64,000 nt of DNA from Tamlana sp. 2_MG-2023 (GCF_030548465.1 NZ_JAUOSF010000001.1:372001-436000); one strand, 5' to 3'; positions 19,434 through 29,147 are shown, numbered from the stretch's first letter. Program-made: numbers and translations. Notes: generated by a model not told the origin, from the letters alone.

Positions 19434-19441
19434 TATATTTG
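19434..19441 (+). promoter_or_regulatory. -7 element placed 5 bp before a start codon
   Basis: TATATTTG is a perfect TAnnTTTG match whose last base is 5 bp before the ATG at 19447. Transcription would begin at or within a few bases of the start codon, so the mRNA may be leaderless. Confidence 0.5.
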
Positions 19442-19446
19442 GCGCC

Positions 19447-20061
19447 ATGAGAGCAAGATGGTGCGTTAGCGCGTTAATTTTTACTTTAACCTTATTTGGA
19501 GTTGTTTCACAACAACAAATAGCGGTGCCTAATCAGGAAATTGTACTGCAGTTTACAGATGTTGAATTAACATCACATGAGGTGCAACATACAATTGAGG
19601 TGGTTAAAAATCAATTGCTTGCTGCCGGTGGAAGCCATATAAAAGTAAAAGCTCAAGAAAACGGAAAGCTAAAAATAAGCTATTACAGTGATGCCGATGT
19701 TTCTAGCATAAAAAGGGCTTTTACTAATGAAGATTACTTAGCACTTTCTTTTGCTAATAATGAAACACCTTCTGGTGAATCGCCTATAGATGATTCAATC
19801 CTTAAATACAACTTAGACATCTATGAAATACAATCGGCTAATGATACTGGTTGGGATTTCGATGGTAATATCGTATTACAAGTTGAAACTAAAAGTGATC
19901 GTTTTTTAGATCCAAATACAAGTATATCCTCTGGCGATTTAGAATATATAAACGCCAGTTCGGTTTATAAAACAACTTATAAAGTACGTGAGCATGTTAC
20001 ATTTACTATAGGTGAAGATTTACATGCGATTCCAGAGGTTAGGGCGGGCCCCTTGAGTTAA
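19447..20061 (+). CDS. Exported protein of unknown function next to secDF, possible SecD-P1-like domain
   Basis: The 204 residues begin with a probable signal sequence (ARWCVSALIFTLTLFGVVSQ) and have no later membrane segment, so the protein should be periplasmic. Residues about 30-105 show a helix (TIEVVKNQLLAAGG), then strands IKVKAQ and GKLKISYYS, then DVSSIKRAF and LALSFANNE. That order resembles a piece of SecD in the next gene (FEVLRKRIDEFGV, NIQRLGTSGRILVELPG, DVERATSLL, LEFWD). This is pattern similarity, not a proven homology. The gene has its own promoter and lies 187 bp before secDF. Function unknown. Confidence 0.7.
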   Translation: MRARWCVSALIFTLTLFGVVSQQQIAVPNQEIVLQFTDVELTSHEVQHTIEVVKNQLLAAGGSHIKVKAQENGKLKISYYSDADVSSIKRAFTNEDYLALSFANNETPSGESPIDDSILKYNLDIYEIQSANDTGWDFDGNIVLQVETKSDRFLDPNTSISSGDLEYINASSVYKTTYKVREHVTFTIGEDLHAIPEVRAGPLS

Positions 20062-20208
20062 AAGAATTTACTGTGTCACACTTGTTAATAGGTACTACAA
20101 TACACAGAATTCTTCACTTTTTTAAAACTCAAATTACGCTTCATTAAGTTAGAAATTGAAGCCTAAAATCTTAATTCATAAAACATTGTCAAATATTAAG
20201 GTAAATTC

Positions 20209-20216
20209 TATATTTG
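20209..20216 (+). promoter_or_regulatory. Promoter of secDF
   Basis: TATATTTG is a perfect -7 element, with a TTG at 20186-20188 that is 20 bp upstream. The secDF ATG is 33 bp downstream of it. Confidence 0.65.
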
Positions 20217-20248
20217 CCCGATTAAAAAATTGACGTAAAAATTATATA

Positions 20249-23248
20249 ATGCAAAACAAAGGACTAGTAAAATTGTTTGCTTTATTGTTTGGTTTGGTAA
20301 GTATTTATCAATTATCATTCACATTCAAAGCAAATCAAATTGAAAAAGAAGCTGTGGAATTAGCTGCTGCTAAAATTCCATCTTCAGAAGAAAATTATCA
20401 CGCGAAACGTAGTCAAGAGGAATCTAACTACTTGCAATCTATCGCTACAGATACCGTATATCATATGGGTATCGCAAAATTCACTTATAACGAAGTGAAA
20501 CAAAAGGCCATGAATTTAGGTCTTGACTTAAAAGGTGGTATTAACGTTATTCTTCAAGTTTCTGTAAATGACATCTTAAAAGGATTAGCAAACAATACAG
20601 CCGATCCTACTTTTAATAAAGCTTTAGAAGATGCTACAGAACTTCAAAAAAATGGGCAAAACACCTATTTAGAAGATTTCTTTACAGCTTTTGATGCTAT
20701 TAAAGGCGATACAAAATTAGCATCTCCAGATATTTTTTACACGAAAGCACTAGATGGTGAAATCGACGGAAGTATGTCTGACGATGATGTAAAAGTGGTT
20801 ATCGAAAGAAAAATTGACGAGTCTATCGTTTCTGCATTCGAAGTATTACGTAAGCGTATTGATGAGTTTGGTGTAACGTCACCTAACATTCAACGTTTAG
20901 GGACATCTGGTCGTATTCTTGTTGAATTACCAGGGGTTAAAGATGTTGAACGTGCTACAAGTTTATTACAAAGTACAGCCCAATTAGAATTTTGGGATGC
21001 TTACAAAGGGGAGCAATTCTTTCCGTTTTTAGCACAAGCTAACGAAACATTAAAAGATATTGTTAACCCTAAATCTGATGCAGGTGAAGCTAAGTCTGAA
21101 GATGAAGAAGATGCGCAATCTTCTCAAATTGATGATTTATTAGGTGATGCTGAAACAGATTCTACTGCAGTTGCTGCTGTAAACCCTATTTTCGATTTAA
21201 TTAGAGGTCAAGGTTACCCAGGTGGACCAATTATTGCAAAATTTGAAATTAAAGATAAAGCGACTGTTCTTGATTACTTAAACAAAAAAGAAGTTAGAGC
21301 TTTATTACCATCAGAACAACGTTACGTAAGATTCGCTTTTGGTAAGCCAGAAAAAAATAGTGAGTTAGTAGATTTATATGCCTTAGTTGGTAACAGAGAA
21401 AATATTCCACCATTAAGTGGCGATGTAGTAACAGACGCTAGAAACCAATTTAGTGCTGTTGGAAAATCTGAAGTTTCTATGCAAATGAATGCAAAAGGAG
21501 CTAAGATTTGGGAAGAAATGACCGGAAACGCATATGCACAAGGAAGTCAGATTGCTATTGTTTTAGATAACGTGGTATATTCTGCGCCAGGTGTAACAAC
21601 TGGTCCTATTGCAGGTGGTAGTTCTTCTATCTCTGGAGATTTTAGTTTAAACGAAGCGATCGATTTAGCAAACGTATTACGTGCTGGTAAATTACCTGCT
21701 TCTGCAGATATTATTTCTAGTGAAGTTGTTGGACCTTCTTTAGGTAAAGAAGCCATTGAAAGTGGAACCATGTCTTTCATGATTGCATTAGCATTAGTAT
21801 TATTATGGATGGTTTTCTATTACGGAAAATCTGGTGGATTTGCAGATATCGCGATGTTATTAAACATCCTATTAATTTTTGGTGTATTATCTGGATTAGG
21901 CGCCGTGTTAACCTTGCCTGGTATTGCTGGTATCGTGTTAACTATTGGTATGTCTGTGGATGCCAACGTACTTATCTTCGAGCGTATTCGAGAAGAATTA
22001 TCTAAAGGTAAGGGGCAAGCAGAAGCTATTAAAGACGGATTTGGAAATGCTTTATCTTCTATCTTAGATGCGAATATTACAACTGGTTTAACAGCCTTGA
22101 TTTTATTTGTATTCGGTACAGGACCAATTAAAGGTTTCGCAACGACGTTATTAATTGGTATCGCAACGTCTTTATTTACAGCAATCTTTATTACAAGATT
22201 ATTAATTGATTGGTACGCAAATAAAGGTGGTAAATTAGAGTTCTCAACAGGACTTACTAAAAACCTTTTCAGAAATATCAATATTGAATTCTTAAAGAAA
22301 CGTAAAATTGCTTACATCATTTCTGGTTCTTTAATCGTATTATCTATTGGTTCTTTATTAACTAATGGTCTAGATCAAGGTGTCGATTTCGTTGGAGGTA
22401 GAACGTATCAAGTACGTTTTGCACAGGCTGTTTCTTCTTCAGAAATTACAAATGTTTTATCTGATCCTGCTGTATTTGGTAGTGCAGACGCTAAAACGTT
22501 TGGTTCTTCTAACCAATTAAAAATTACGACAAAACATAAAGTAAATGAAACTGGTACAGAGGCTGATGAAGAGATTAGATCAAAACTATACACTGCTTTA
22601 GTACCATATTTAGAAGGGATTTCATATGAAGAATTCATCGATTTAAATGATGAAAACAAGCAAGTTGGTTTATTAGAAACTTATAAAGTATCGCCAACAA
22701 TTGCAGATGATATCAAACAAGCTTCTTTATGGGCTGTATTAGGGTCATTAATTGTTGTGTTCTTATACATCTTATTCCGTTTTAAGAAATGGCAATTCTC
22801 TTTAGGAGCTGTAATCGCAGTATTCCACGATGTTGTTATTGTATTGGGTGTGTTCTCTTTAACTTACAAATTCATGCCATTTAACATGGAAATTAACCAA
22901 GCATTTATAGCCGCGATACTAACGGTAATTGGTTACTCATTAAATGATACGGTGGTCGTATTCGATAGAGTTCGTGAATATCTTAACGAGCACACATCAT
23001 GGCATTTTGATAAGGTTGTAGATGTATCTTTAAGTAGTACTTTAAGTAGAACATTAAATACTTCTTTAACAACGTTAGTCGTGTTATTAGCCATCTTTAT
23101 TTTTGGTGGAGATTCTATTAGAGGATTTATGTTTGCCTTAATAGTTGGTGTTATCGTTGGTACGTATTCATCATTATTTATCGCAACTCCTGTTATGTAT
23201 GAAACAGTTGATAAATCAAACAAAAAGAAAGCAGTTCTAGAAAGCTAG
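20249..23248 (+). CDS. secDF: Fused protein translocase subunit SecDF
   Basis: SecDF is a proton-driven RND-type membrane protein that helps pull secreted proteins across SecYEG. The 999-residue fusion of SecD and SecF is the usual form in Bacteroidota. The SecD half (about 1-680) has GLDLKGGINVILQV, a periplasmic P1 region, and the second membrane block with GIVLTIGMSVDANVLIFERIREE. The SecF half (about 690-999) has GVDFVGGRTYQVRF and YSLNDTVVVFDRVRE. The conserved membrane aspartates (Asp in SVDAN, Asp in LNDTVVVFDR) are present. A strong terminator follows. Confidence 0.97.
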   Translation: MQNKGLVKLFALLFGLVSIYQLSFTFKANQIEKEAVELAAAKIPSSEENYHAKRSQEESNYLQSIATDTVYHMGIAKFTYNEVKQKAMNLGLDLKGGINVILQVSVNDILKGLANNTADPTFNKALEDATELQKNGQNTYLEDFFTAFDAIKGDTKLASPDIFYTKALDGEIDGSMSDDDVKVVIERKIDESIVSAFEVLRKRIDEFGVTSPNIQRLGTSGRILVELPGVKDVERATSLLQSTAQLEFWDAYKGEQFFPFLAQANETLKDIVNPKSDAGEAKSEDEEDAQSSQIDDLLGDAETDSTAVAAVNPIFDLIRGQGYPGGPIIAKFEIKDKATVLDYLNKKEVRALLPSEQRYVRFAFGKPEKNSELVDLYALVGNRENIPPLSGDVVTDARNQFSAVGKSEVSMQMNAKGAKIWEEMTGNAYAQGSQIAIVLDNVVYSAPGVTTGPIAGGSSSISGDFSLNEAIDLANVLRAGKLPASADIISSEVVGPSLGKEAIESGTMSFMIALALVLLWMVFYYGKSGGFADIAMLLNILLIFGVLSGLGAVLTLPGIAGIVLTIGMSVDANVLIFERIREELSKGKGQAEAIKDGFGNALSSILDANITTGLTALILFVFGTGPIKGFATTLLIGIATSLFTAIFITRLLIDWYANKGGKLEFSTGLTKNLFRNINIEFLKKRKIAYIISGSLIVLSIGSLLTNGLDQGVDFVGGRTYQVRFAQAVSSSEITNVLSDPAVFGSADAKTFGSSNQLKITTKHKVNETGTEADEEIRSKLYTALVPYLEGISYEEFIDLNDENKQVGLLETYKVSPTIADDIKQASLWAVLGSLIVVFLYILFRFKKWQFSLGAVIAVFHDVVIVLGVFSLTYKFMPFNMEINQAFIAAILTVIGYSLNDTVVVFDRVREYLNEHTSWHFDKVVDVSLSSTLSRTLNTSLTTLVVLLAIFIFGGDSIRGFMFALIVGVIVGTYSSLFIATPVMYETVDKSNKKKAVLES

Positions 23249-23271
23249 AAATTAGCATACTTATAAATTGT

Positions 23272-23305
23272 AAGCCTGTTAGCGAAAGTTAACAGGCTTT
23301 TTTTA
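23272..23305 (+). terminator. Intrinsic terminator of secDF
   Basis: AAGCCTGTT (23272-23280) and AACAGGCTT (23291-23299) form a 9-bp stem with a 10-nt loop, followed by a T-run. Confidence 0.88.
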
Positions 23306-23311
23306 TTTTCT

Positions 23312-23657
23312 AACAAGTAATATAATTTCTCGCCAAGGTGCTAGGCGTAATAATTAATAGTGAAAAATTAATAATTAAAAATGGTCAAGACTATTTAGGC
23401 ATTTCAATTTGTTCTGAGATGCGAAAAAAACCTCAGTGTAACTCTGTGAAATCTCAGCGAAGCTCTGTGTAATAGCCACGCAAGAGTAAGCATCCAACAA
23501 GCAACATGATTTCTCGCCAAAGCACTAAGCCGCCAAGGTGTAGCGCATGAAAATTAGTGAGAATTCGTGAAAATTCGTGTCAAAAATAAGCTTGGTGTCT
23601 CTCTGTGAAATCCTCTGTGCATCTCCGTGTTATAGCTAAACAAGAGTAAGCATCCAG
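23312..23657. repeat. Two tandem copies of a ~160-185 bp non-coding repeat
   Basis: Copy 1 (about 23312-23496) and copy 2 (about 23497-23657) share the same ordered blocks: AACAAG[T/C]AA[T/C]AT-ATTTCTCGCCAA at the start, CTCTGTGAAATC with CTCTGTG in the middle, and CAAGAGTAAGCATCCA at the end. The intervening sequence differs, with an A-rich insert in copy 1. It fills the gap between secDF and the LytTR regulator. I recall CTCTGTGAAATCTCTGTG-like text as a dispersed intergenic repeat in Bacteroidota; it does not look protein-coding. Confidence 0.65.
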
Positions 23658-23686
23658 AAACCAACACCCAAAAACCAATAACTAGT

Positions 23687-24373
23687 TTATAGCTTTAATA
23701 TATTTTTCGTGAAGTGATCCTTGTAAGCACGTCCCATAGGGATTTTAAAATTACCTTGTAAATACACCAAATTACTTACCAGTTTCTCTATTTTCTGAAT
23801 GTTTAAAATATAAGACTTGTGTATACGGTAAAATTGATTTTGAGGTAGAACTTCAATCCAATGGCGTAAAGGTTCGTGTGATAAGTATTTTTTATGAGCA
23901 GTGATGATTTCAGTATAATCTGAGTCCGATTCAATAAATAAAATATCATCAATAATGATTTTGATGTGCTCGTAGCCTGATTTGATAAAGATTTCCTTAG
24001 GTGCTTCGGATGTGTTTTCTGGTTCTTTTGAAGGTACTTTTGAAACCGCCTGAAAAAACCGCTGAAACGAAAAAGGTTTCAATAAATAATCAACCACATT
24101 AAGTTCGTAACTTTCTAAAGCATATTCTGAAAACGCCGTGGTTAATATCACTTGCGGAACATTGTTAGAGCTCTTAAGAAATTCAATACCAGAAATTTTA
24201 GGTAAATGAATATCTAGAAACATCAAATCGATAGCTTCTGTTTTTAGAAATTCTATAGCCTGAATCGCATCCGAAAACACACCTTTTAAAGTAAGGAAGT
24301 CCACGTCACTAATGTATTTTTTTAAAATACGTTGTGCTGGCGGTTGGTCTTCAATTATAATACAAGTTATCAT
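23687..24373 (-). CDS. LytTR-family response regulator, partner of the adjacent kinase
   Basis: The 228-residue two-component regulator has a receiver domain (about 1-118) starting MITCIIIEDQPPAQ with phospho-acceptor Asp54 in LMFLDIHLP. The LytTR DNA-binding domain (about 125-228) includes EIFIKSGYEHIKIIIDDILFIE and YRIHKSYILNIQKIEKL. Its start overlaps the kinase stop by 4 bp (ATGA), so the two are translated together. The pair is divergent from a TonB-family receptor, a common flavobacterial arrangement and a plausible target, though that is inference. Confidence 0.94.
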   Translation of the reverse strand: MITCIIIEDQPPAQRILKKYISDVDFLTLKGVFSDAIQAIEFLKTEAIDLMFLDIHLPKISGIEFLKSSNNVPQVILTTAFSEYALESYELNVVDYLLKPFSFQRFFQAVSKVPSKEPENTSEAPKEIFIKSGYEHIKIIIDDILFIESDSDYTEIITAHKKYLSHEPLRHWIEVLPQNQFYRIHKSYILNIQKIEKLVSNLVYLQGNFKIPMGRAYKDHFTKNILKL

Positions 24374-25404
24374 TCGGCTATTTTATGAAGCTTTAAAGTT
24401 AATTGAATATCGTAGACGTTATCAGAATCACTTATTGTTAATTCATGAGCATTTGGATAAAGTAAATTTAAACGTTTTTTTACGTTTTTTAAACCAATGC
24501 CATGTGTTAGGTTATCTGGTTTATTGAAAGGCATGAAATTATTTCTACAGTGAAAATGAAGTAGATCGTCTTCCATTGAAATTTTAATGTCAATTTCAAT
24601 GTTTTCAGATTGCGCTGACTGACTGTGTTTAAAGGCGTTTTCAATAAAAACCACTAAAATAAGCGGGGCAATTTCATATTGAGAATTAATATTTTCCGAA
24701 GAAAAATTAATAACGCCACGTTCTTCTATTTGAAGCTCATTAAGCTGCGTAAAGTTTTTTAAATGTTCGATTTCCTTGACGATTGAAACGTAACGCGCTT
24801 TACATTCATAAAGCATATACCTTAAAACAGAGCTTAACTCTAAAATGATTACGGGTGTTTTTGGCGACGATTCAATGGCGTAAGAATATAAATTGTTCAG
24901 ATTATTGAATAGAAAATGTGGATTGATTTGCGATTTTAAAAACTGAAGTTCACTTTCTTGAATGTGAGAGGTTAATTTTTCAACCTGACGTTGTTTTACA
25001 ATAGCATCCCAGGTAAATTTAAAGCCCGATAAAATCGTGATAATCGGTAGAATATCAGCAAGCATATAAAACACACCAGGGAAGGAGTTGGAGCGCTTCG
25101 TATTTGGGAAAAACATTTTTTCAAGTATAAATTCTTCAGTAAGAATAACAATAACGATGACTAAAATTAAATTTAAACTAAAAATTAAATATTTCTTCTT
25201 GTAAAAAAATGTTGGGATTAAAATGTAACTAATCATCAATCCAGCTAAGGCGTAATTGAAAAACGAGGATATACGGTAAGCTTCAAAATCAAATGTTCTT
25301 GTTTTTCCGTCGTAAGCGTAAAAAATAAACACAAGTGCATGTAATACGATTTGGAACAGTATTTCCCTTAAAGTTATTTTTTTAAAAGTCCTTTCTTTTA
25401 GCAT
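24370..25404 (-). CDS. LytS-like sensor histidine kinase
   Basis: This membrane-bound kinase has 344 residues. Four hydrophobic segments (about 13-30, 48-66, 72-90 and 110-128) are followed by a coiled linker and the His_kinase domain. The phospho-accepting His163 lies in QINPHFLFNNLNNLYSYA. The N-box is LVVFIENAFKHS, and the G-box is HGIGLKNVKKRL. It has no periplasmic sensor domain, so it probably senses a membrane signal. It overlaps its LytTR partner by 4 bp. Confidence 0.93.
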   Translation of the reverse strand: MLKERTFKKITLREILFQIVLHALVFIFYAYDGKTRTFDFEAYRISSFFNYALAGLMISYILIPTFFYKKKYLIFSLNLILVIVIVILTEEFILEKMFFPNTKRSNSFPGVFYMLADILPIITILSGFKFTWDAIVKQRQVEKLTSHIQESELQFLKSQINPHFLFNNLNNLYSYAIESSPKTPVIILELSSVLRYMLYECKARYVSIVKEIEHLKNFTQLNELQIEERGVINFSSENINSQYEIAPLILVVFIENAFKHSQSAQSENIEIDIKISMEDDLLHFHCRNNFMPFNKPDNLTHGIGLKNVKKRLNLLYPNAHELTISDSDNVYDIQLTLKLHKIAE

Positions 25405-25445
25405 GTTCCGAAATTACAATATAAACCACAATAATAAAAAGTGGT

Positions 25446-25586
25446 TTCTGTAAACAGCAGTAATAAGCATGCAAACGTAATTGGGTTTTAATTCAGATAA
25501 AGATTTAAGACCTCATAAACGCCAAGTCCAATGGGATTTTTCGTGCGTACCTGCTGTTCACTGGAAAGAAATTGTCGTTTACAGAA
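25446..25586. promoter_or_regulatory. Nested inverted repeats between kinase and TonB-family receptor
   Basis: TTCTGTAAAC (25446-25455) is the reverse complement of GTTTACAGAA (25577-25586), and overlapping AACAGCAG (25453-25460) is the reverse complement of CTGCTGTT (25551-25558). The pairs flank about 90-120 bp of the divergent control region. They may be regulator binding sites or the ends of a decayed element. Confidence 0.35.
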
Positions 25587-25642
25587 TACAATCTAACTTT
25601 TCGAAATAAAATGGACATTTTTGCACAAACCAAACTTTAGGA

Positions 25643-28018
25643 ATGATACATTTAAAAACATCTTCAACGCTTTTAACATTAAGTTTAACCTTGTTATTAG
25701 GCTTTACAAGTGCTGCTCAAAATATTCAAATAAAGGGGCAGGTTGTAGAAGAAAACAGCAAGCAACCGTTAGCGTTTGCAACTGTAGCGGTAGTAGACAG
25801 TGCTACTAATGAGGCGCTTTCAGGTTCTATTACCGAAGACAATGGGAAATTTACGTTAGAGACTGAGGTTAGTAATTTTTATGTTCAAGTGAGCTATATG
25901 GGTTTTATTTCTAAATCTATTAAACAGTTTGAAGTAAAGAACAACAAAGTAAACCTTGGTGTGGTGCTTTTAACTGAAGATACTGAACAATTGAATGAAG
26001 TAGTCGTTAGAGCAGAGGTGTCAAGAAACGAATTTAAGCTGGATAAACGTGTTTTTAATGTAGGAAGAGATATTAGTAACACAGGTGCGAGTGCCTTAGA
26101 AGTGTTAGGTAATGTGCCTTCAGTAAGTGTGAATATTGATGGTGACATCAGTTTGCGAGGCAGTCAAGGGGTTCAGGTATTAATCAATGGAAAACCTTCT
26201 ATTTTGACAGAAGATTCTGGTTCTTTAGGAAGTATTACTTCCGATATGATTGAAAAAATTGAAGTAATTACAAACCCTTCTGCAAAATATGAAGCTGAAG
26301 GAACTTCAGGAATTATTAATATTATCATCAAAAAAGAAGAACGTAAAGGGGTTAATGGTTCGGTAAGTTTAAATGCGGGTGTACCTGATAATAACAGCGT
26401 TGGTGTGAGTTTAAATAAACGTTCAGAGAAATTCAACTTATTTACACAAATGGGTTTAGGGCGACGTTCAAGACCACAAGATAATGAGTATATCAACGAA
26501 GATTTAATAAACAATACTACCCTTTATAATATTGGTGATGAATATAGAAACGAGAAATTTTATACCATCACCTTAGGAACTGATTATTACCTAAATGATG
26601 ATAATGTATTCACCCTTTCGGGGAATTATGCTTTTGAAGATGAAGATCAGCCTTCTGATAATAATTACCAGTTATTTGATGTTAATGATAACTTAGATTC
26701 TGAGTGGAAGCGTTCTGAAACAACTGAAGCTTCTAATCCGAAATGGCAATACGAACTGCAATATAAAAGAGATTTTAAAGATCATGAAGATCATGATTTA
26801 TTAATTAGTGCTACGGGACGTTCTTTTAGCAAGGATCAAAACTCCACATTCACCGACGAAACCATTTCTGGAGATGATAGAGATGCTTCTCAAAAAACCA
26901 GAACCGAGTTTGGTGAAAATACGTATACGTTTAAAATAGATTATACCAAGCCGTTTTCGGAAAAATGGAGTATGGAAACCGGTGCGCAATATGTGATTAA
27001 TGATGTAAGCAACGATTATGAAGTTCAGGATTTGATAAATGGTAATTATGAAACGAATTTAGGACTTACCAATGTTTTTGAGTTTGATCAAAATGTGCTA
27101 GGTATTTATGCTACCGGAGCATACAAGAATGGAAAATGGGGTGTTAAACCTGGGTTAAGATACGAATATACTCAGGTAGATACTTACTTAGTAGATACCG
27201 ATGAAGATAACAGTCAGGATTATTCCAACCTGTTTCCTAGCATTCATACCTCTTATAAAGTTTCAGATGCAGTGTCGTTACAAGCAGGGTATTCTAACCG
27301 TATTTACCGACCAAGACTCTGGGATTTAAATCCGTTTTTTAACATAAGAAATAACTTTAATATTCGTCAAGGAAATCCAGATTTACAGCCAGAATTCACA
27401 GATTCTTATGAGATTACCAGTATTTTTGATGTTGGTAAGACATCCTTAAACTTTGGTTTATTCCATAGGTATACCTCAGAGGTGATTGAACGCGTACAAA
27501 CGTCGGTTGATAATGTTATTGTTACACGTCCTGAAAATATTGGAACCAATAGTACAGTAGGTATTGAGTTTAATACCAAATTTGCTCCTGTAAACTGGTT
27601 AAGCTTTAATGTCGATTTTAATTACAATCATTTTACGCGTGAGGGTAGTTACGAGTCAACAGTATTTGATTTTAAAGGTAACCAATGGAATTATAAAATT
27701 TTAGCCAAATTAAGATTACCTGCTGATATTGATTTTGAAGCCACTTCTAATTATAATTCCGCTTACCGTACGCTACAAAGCGAAGTGAGCGCTATTGCCT
27801 TTTTAGACTTAGGTCTACGTAAAAAGATTTTAAAAGGAAAAGGTGTTGTTAGCATGAGTGTGCGTGATGTGTTTGAATCACGATATAATGAAAGTGTTAC
27901 CATTCAAGATGATTTTGAAGCTTATAGTCATAGACAACGCGGACGCTTTGTAACCTTCGGATTTAGCTACGGCTTCGGAAAAGGCGATGCCATGGAGTAT
28001 TCTGGTGGAAGACGCTAG
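25643..28018 (+). CDS. TonB-dependent-receptor-type outer membrane beta-barrel protein
   Basis: The 791 residues begin with a signal peptide (cleavage near TSAAQ). A carboxypeptidase-regulatory-like domain follows (about 27-115, IKGQVVEENSKQPLAFATV). The plug domain spans about 135-230 (ASALEVLGNVPSV, then SLRGSQGVQVLINGKPS). The rest is an outer-membrane barrel of the kind called outer membrane beta-barrel family protein, ending FVTFGFSYGFGKGDAMEYSGGRR. No SusD partner is adjacent, so it is not a typical glycan locus. The divergent kinase-regulator pair may control it. The ligand is unknown. Confidence 0.9.
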   Translation: MIHLKTSSTLLTLSLTLLLGFTSAAQNIQIKGQVVEENSKQPLAFATVAVVDSATNEALSGSITEDNGKFTLETEVSNFYVQVSYMGFISKSIKQFEVKNNKVNLGVVLLTEDTEQLNEVVVRAEVSRNEFKLDKRVFNVGRDISNTGASALEVLGNVPSVSVNIDGDISLRGSQGVQVLINGKPSILTEDSGSLGSITSDMIEKIEVITNPSAKYEAEGTSGIINIIIKKEERKGVNGSVSLNAGVPDNNSVGVSLNKRSEKFNLFTQMGLGRRSRPQDNEYINEDLINNTTLYNIGDEYRNEKFYTITLGTDYYLNDDNVFTLSGNYAFEDEDQPSDNNYQLFDVNDNLDSEWKRSETTEASNPKWQYELQYKRDFKDHEDHDLLISATGRSFSKDQNSTFTDETISGDDRDASQKTRTEFGENTYTFKIDYTKPFSEKWSMETGAQYVINDVSNDYEVQDLINGNYETNLGLTNVFEFDQNVLGIYATGAYKNGKWGVKPGLRYEYTQVDTYLVDTDEDNSQDYSNLFPSIHTSYKVSDAVSLQAGYSNRIYRPRLWDLNPFFNIRNNFNIRQGNPDLQPEFTDSYEITSIFDVGKTSLNFGLFHRYTSEVIERVQTSVDNVIVTRPENIGTNSTVGIEFNTKFAPVNWLSFNVDFNYNHFTREGSYESTVFDFKGNQWNYKILAKLRLPADIDFEATSNYNSAYRTLQSEVSAIAFLDLGLRKKILKGKGVVSMSVRDVFESRYNESVTIQDDFEAYSHRQRGRFVTFGFSYGFGKGDAMEYSGGRR

Positions 28019-28080
28019 ATTTTTATAAATTCATTAGATATTTCCTGCTAAAACACATGAAAAGGTTTTTTTAAAATATG

Positions 28081-28088
28081 TAATTTTG
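28081..28088 (+). promoter_or_regulatory. -7 promoter element of manA
   Basis: TAATTTTG is a perfect TAnnTTTG match, 36 bp before the manA ATG. Confidence 0.5.
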
Positions 28089-28124
28089 TGTAAACAACTT
28101 ACTTTAACATAAACCTACATTAGT

Positions 28125-29096
28125 ATGAAATTATATCCTTTAAAATTTTCACCATTATTTAAATATAGAATTTGGGGCGGTGAGAAACTGAAAACCGAAT
28201 TACTAAAAGAGTATACAGAAGAGAATATTGGTGAATCTTGGGAGATTTCAGATGTGCCTGGTGACGAAACTGAAGTTACTCAAGGAAATTTACAAGGAAA
28301 AACACTTAAAGATTTAATTTCAGAATATAAAGGTGATTTTGTAGGAGAAAAGGTTTATAAAGAGTTTGGAAATGATTTTCCGCTACTTATAAAATTTATA
28401 GACGCTAAAACACCACTTTCTATACAAGTGCATCCAAGCAATGAAATCGCTAAAGAACGTCATAATTCATTTGGTAAAAATGAAATGTGGTACGTGATGC
28501 AAGCCGATGAAAACTCAGAGCTTATTGTGGGGTTTGATCAGGAGGTTTCTCAGGAAGACTATAAAAAACATCTTGAAAATAATACTATTTTAGATGTTAT
28601 GCATCATGAAAATGTGAAAAGTGGTGATACCTTTTATATACCAACTGGGCGTGTGCATGCTATTGGTGCGGGTGTTTTATTAGCCGAAATTCAACAAACT
28701 TCAGATGTAACTTACCGTATTTACGATTATGATAGGGTAGATGCTAAAACAGGAGAAAAACGTGACTTACATAACGATTTAGCTATAGATGTTTTAGATT
28801 ATAAAGTACATGATAACTATAGAACATCGTATGAAATAGGTAAAAACGAGACTAATACTTTAGTGAATTCTCCATATTTTAAAACCAATATTATAGAGGT
28901 TGATGGCGAATTAAATCGTGATTACAGCACTTTAGATTCCTTCGTTATTTACATATGTGTAGAAGGGACTTTGGAACTTCATTGCAACAATTCAAATGAT
29001 ACCATTAAAACTGGAGAAACCATATTGTTACCAGCAGCAATTGATTCGGTAACACTTAAATCTGATGGTGCGAAATGTATTGAGGTTTTTATGTAA
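28125..29096 (+). CDS. manA: Mannose-6-phosphate isomerase, class I
   Basis: This zinc enzyme interconverts mannose-6-phosphate and fructose-6-phosphate, feeding GDP-mannose synthesis or mannose use. The 323 residues fit the short class I form. It starts KLYPLKFSPLFKYRIWGGEKL. Metal-site segments are SIQVHPSNEIAKERH with KNEMWYVM, then IPTGRVHAIGAGVLLAEIQQTSD and TYRIYDYDR. It stands alone with its own promoter and a downstream terminator. Confidence 0.93.
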   Translation: MKLYPLKFSPLFKYRIWGGEKLKTELLKEYTEENIGESWEISDVPGDETEVTQGNLQGKTLKDLISEYKGDFVGEKVYKEFGNDFPLLIKFIDAKTPLSIQVHPSNEIAKERHNSFGKNEMWYVMQADENSELIVGFDQEVSQEDYKKHLENNTILDVMHHENVKSGDTFYIPTGRVHAIGAGVLLAEIQQTSDVTYRIYDYDRVDAKTGEKRDLHNDLAIDVLDYKVHDNYRTSYEIGKNETNTLVNSPYFKTNIIEVDGELNRDYSTLDSFVIYICVEGTLELHCNNSNDTIKTGETILLPAAIDSVTLKSDGAKCIEVFM

Positions 29097-29147
29097 TGTT
29101 AGCATTGAAAAATTTCTGATTATCCGTAATGTGACATAATTGTTATC

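Noticed and set aside
21547-22281. Long minus-strand frames inside secDF
   Set aside because: Antisense frames lacking any family motif; a result of codon bias in secDF.
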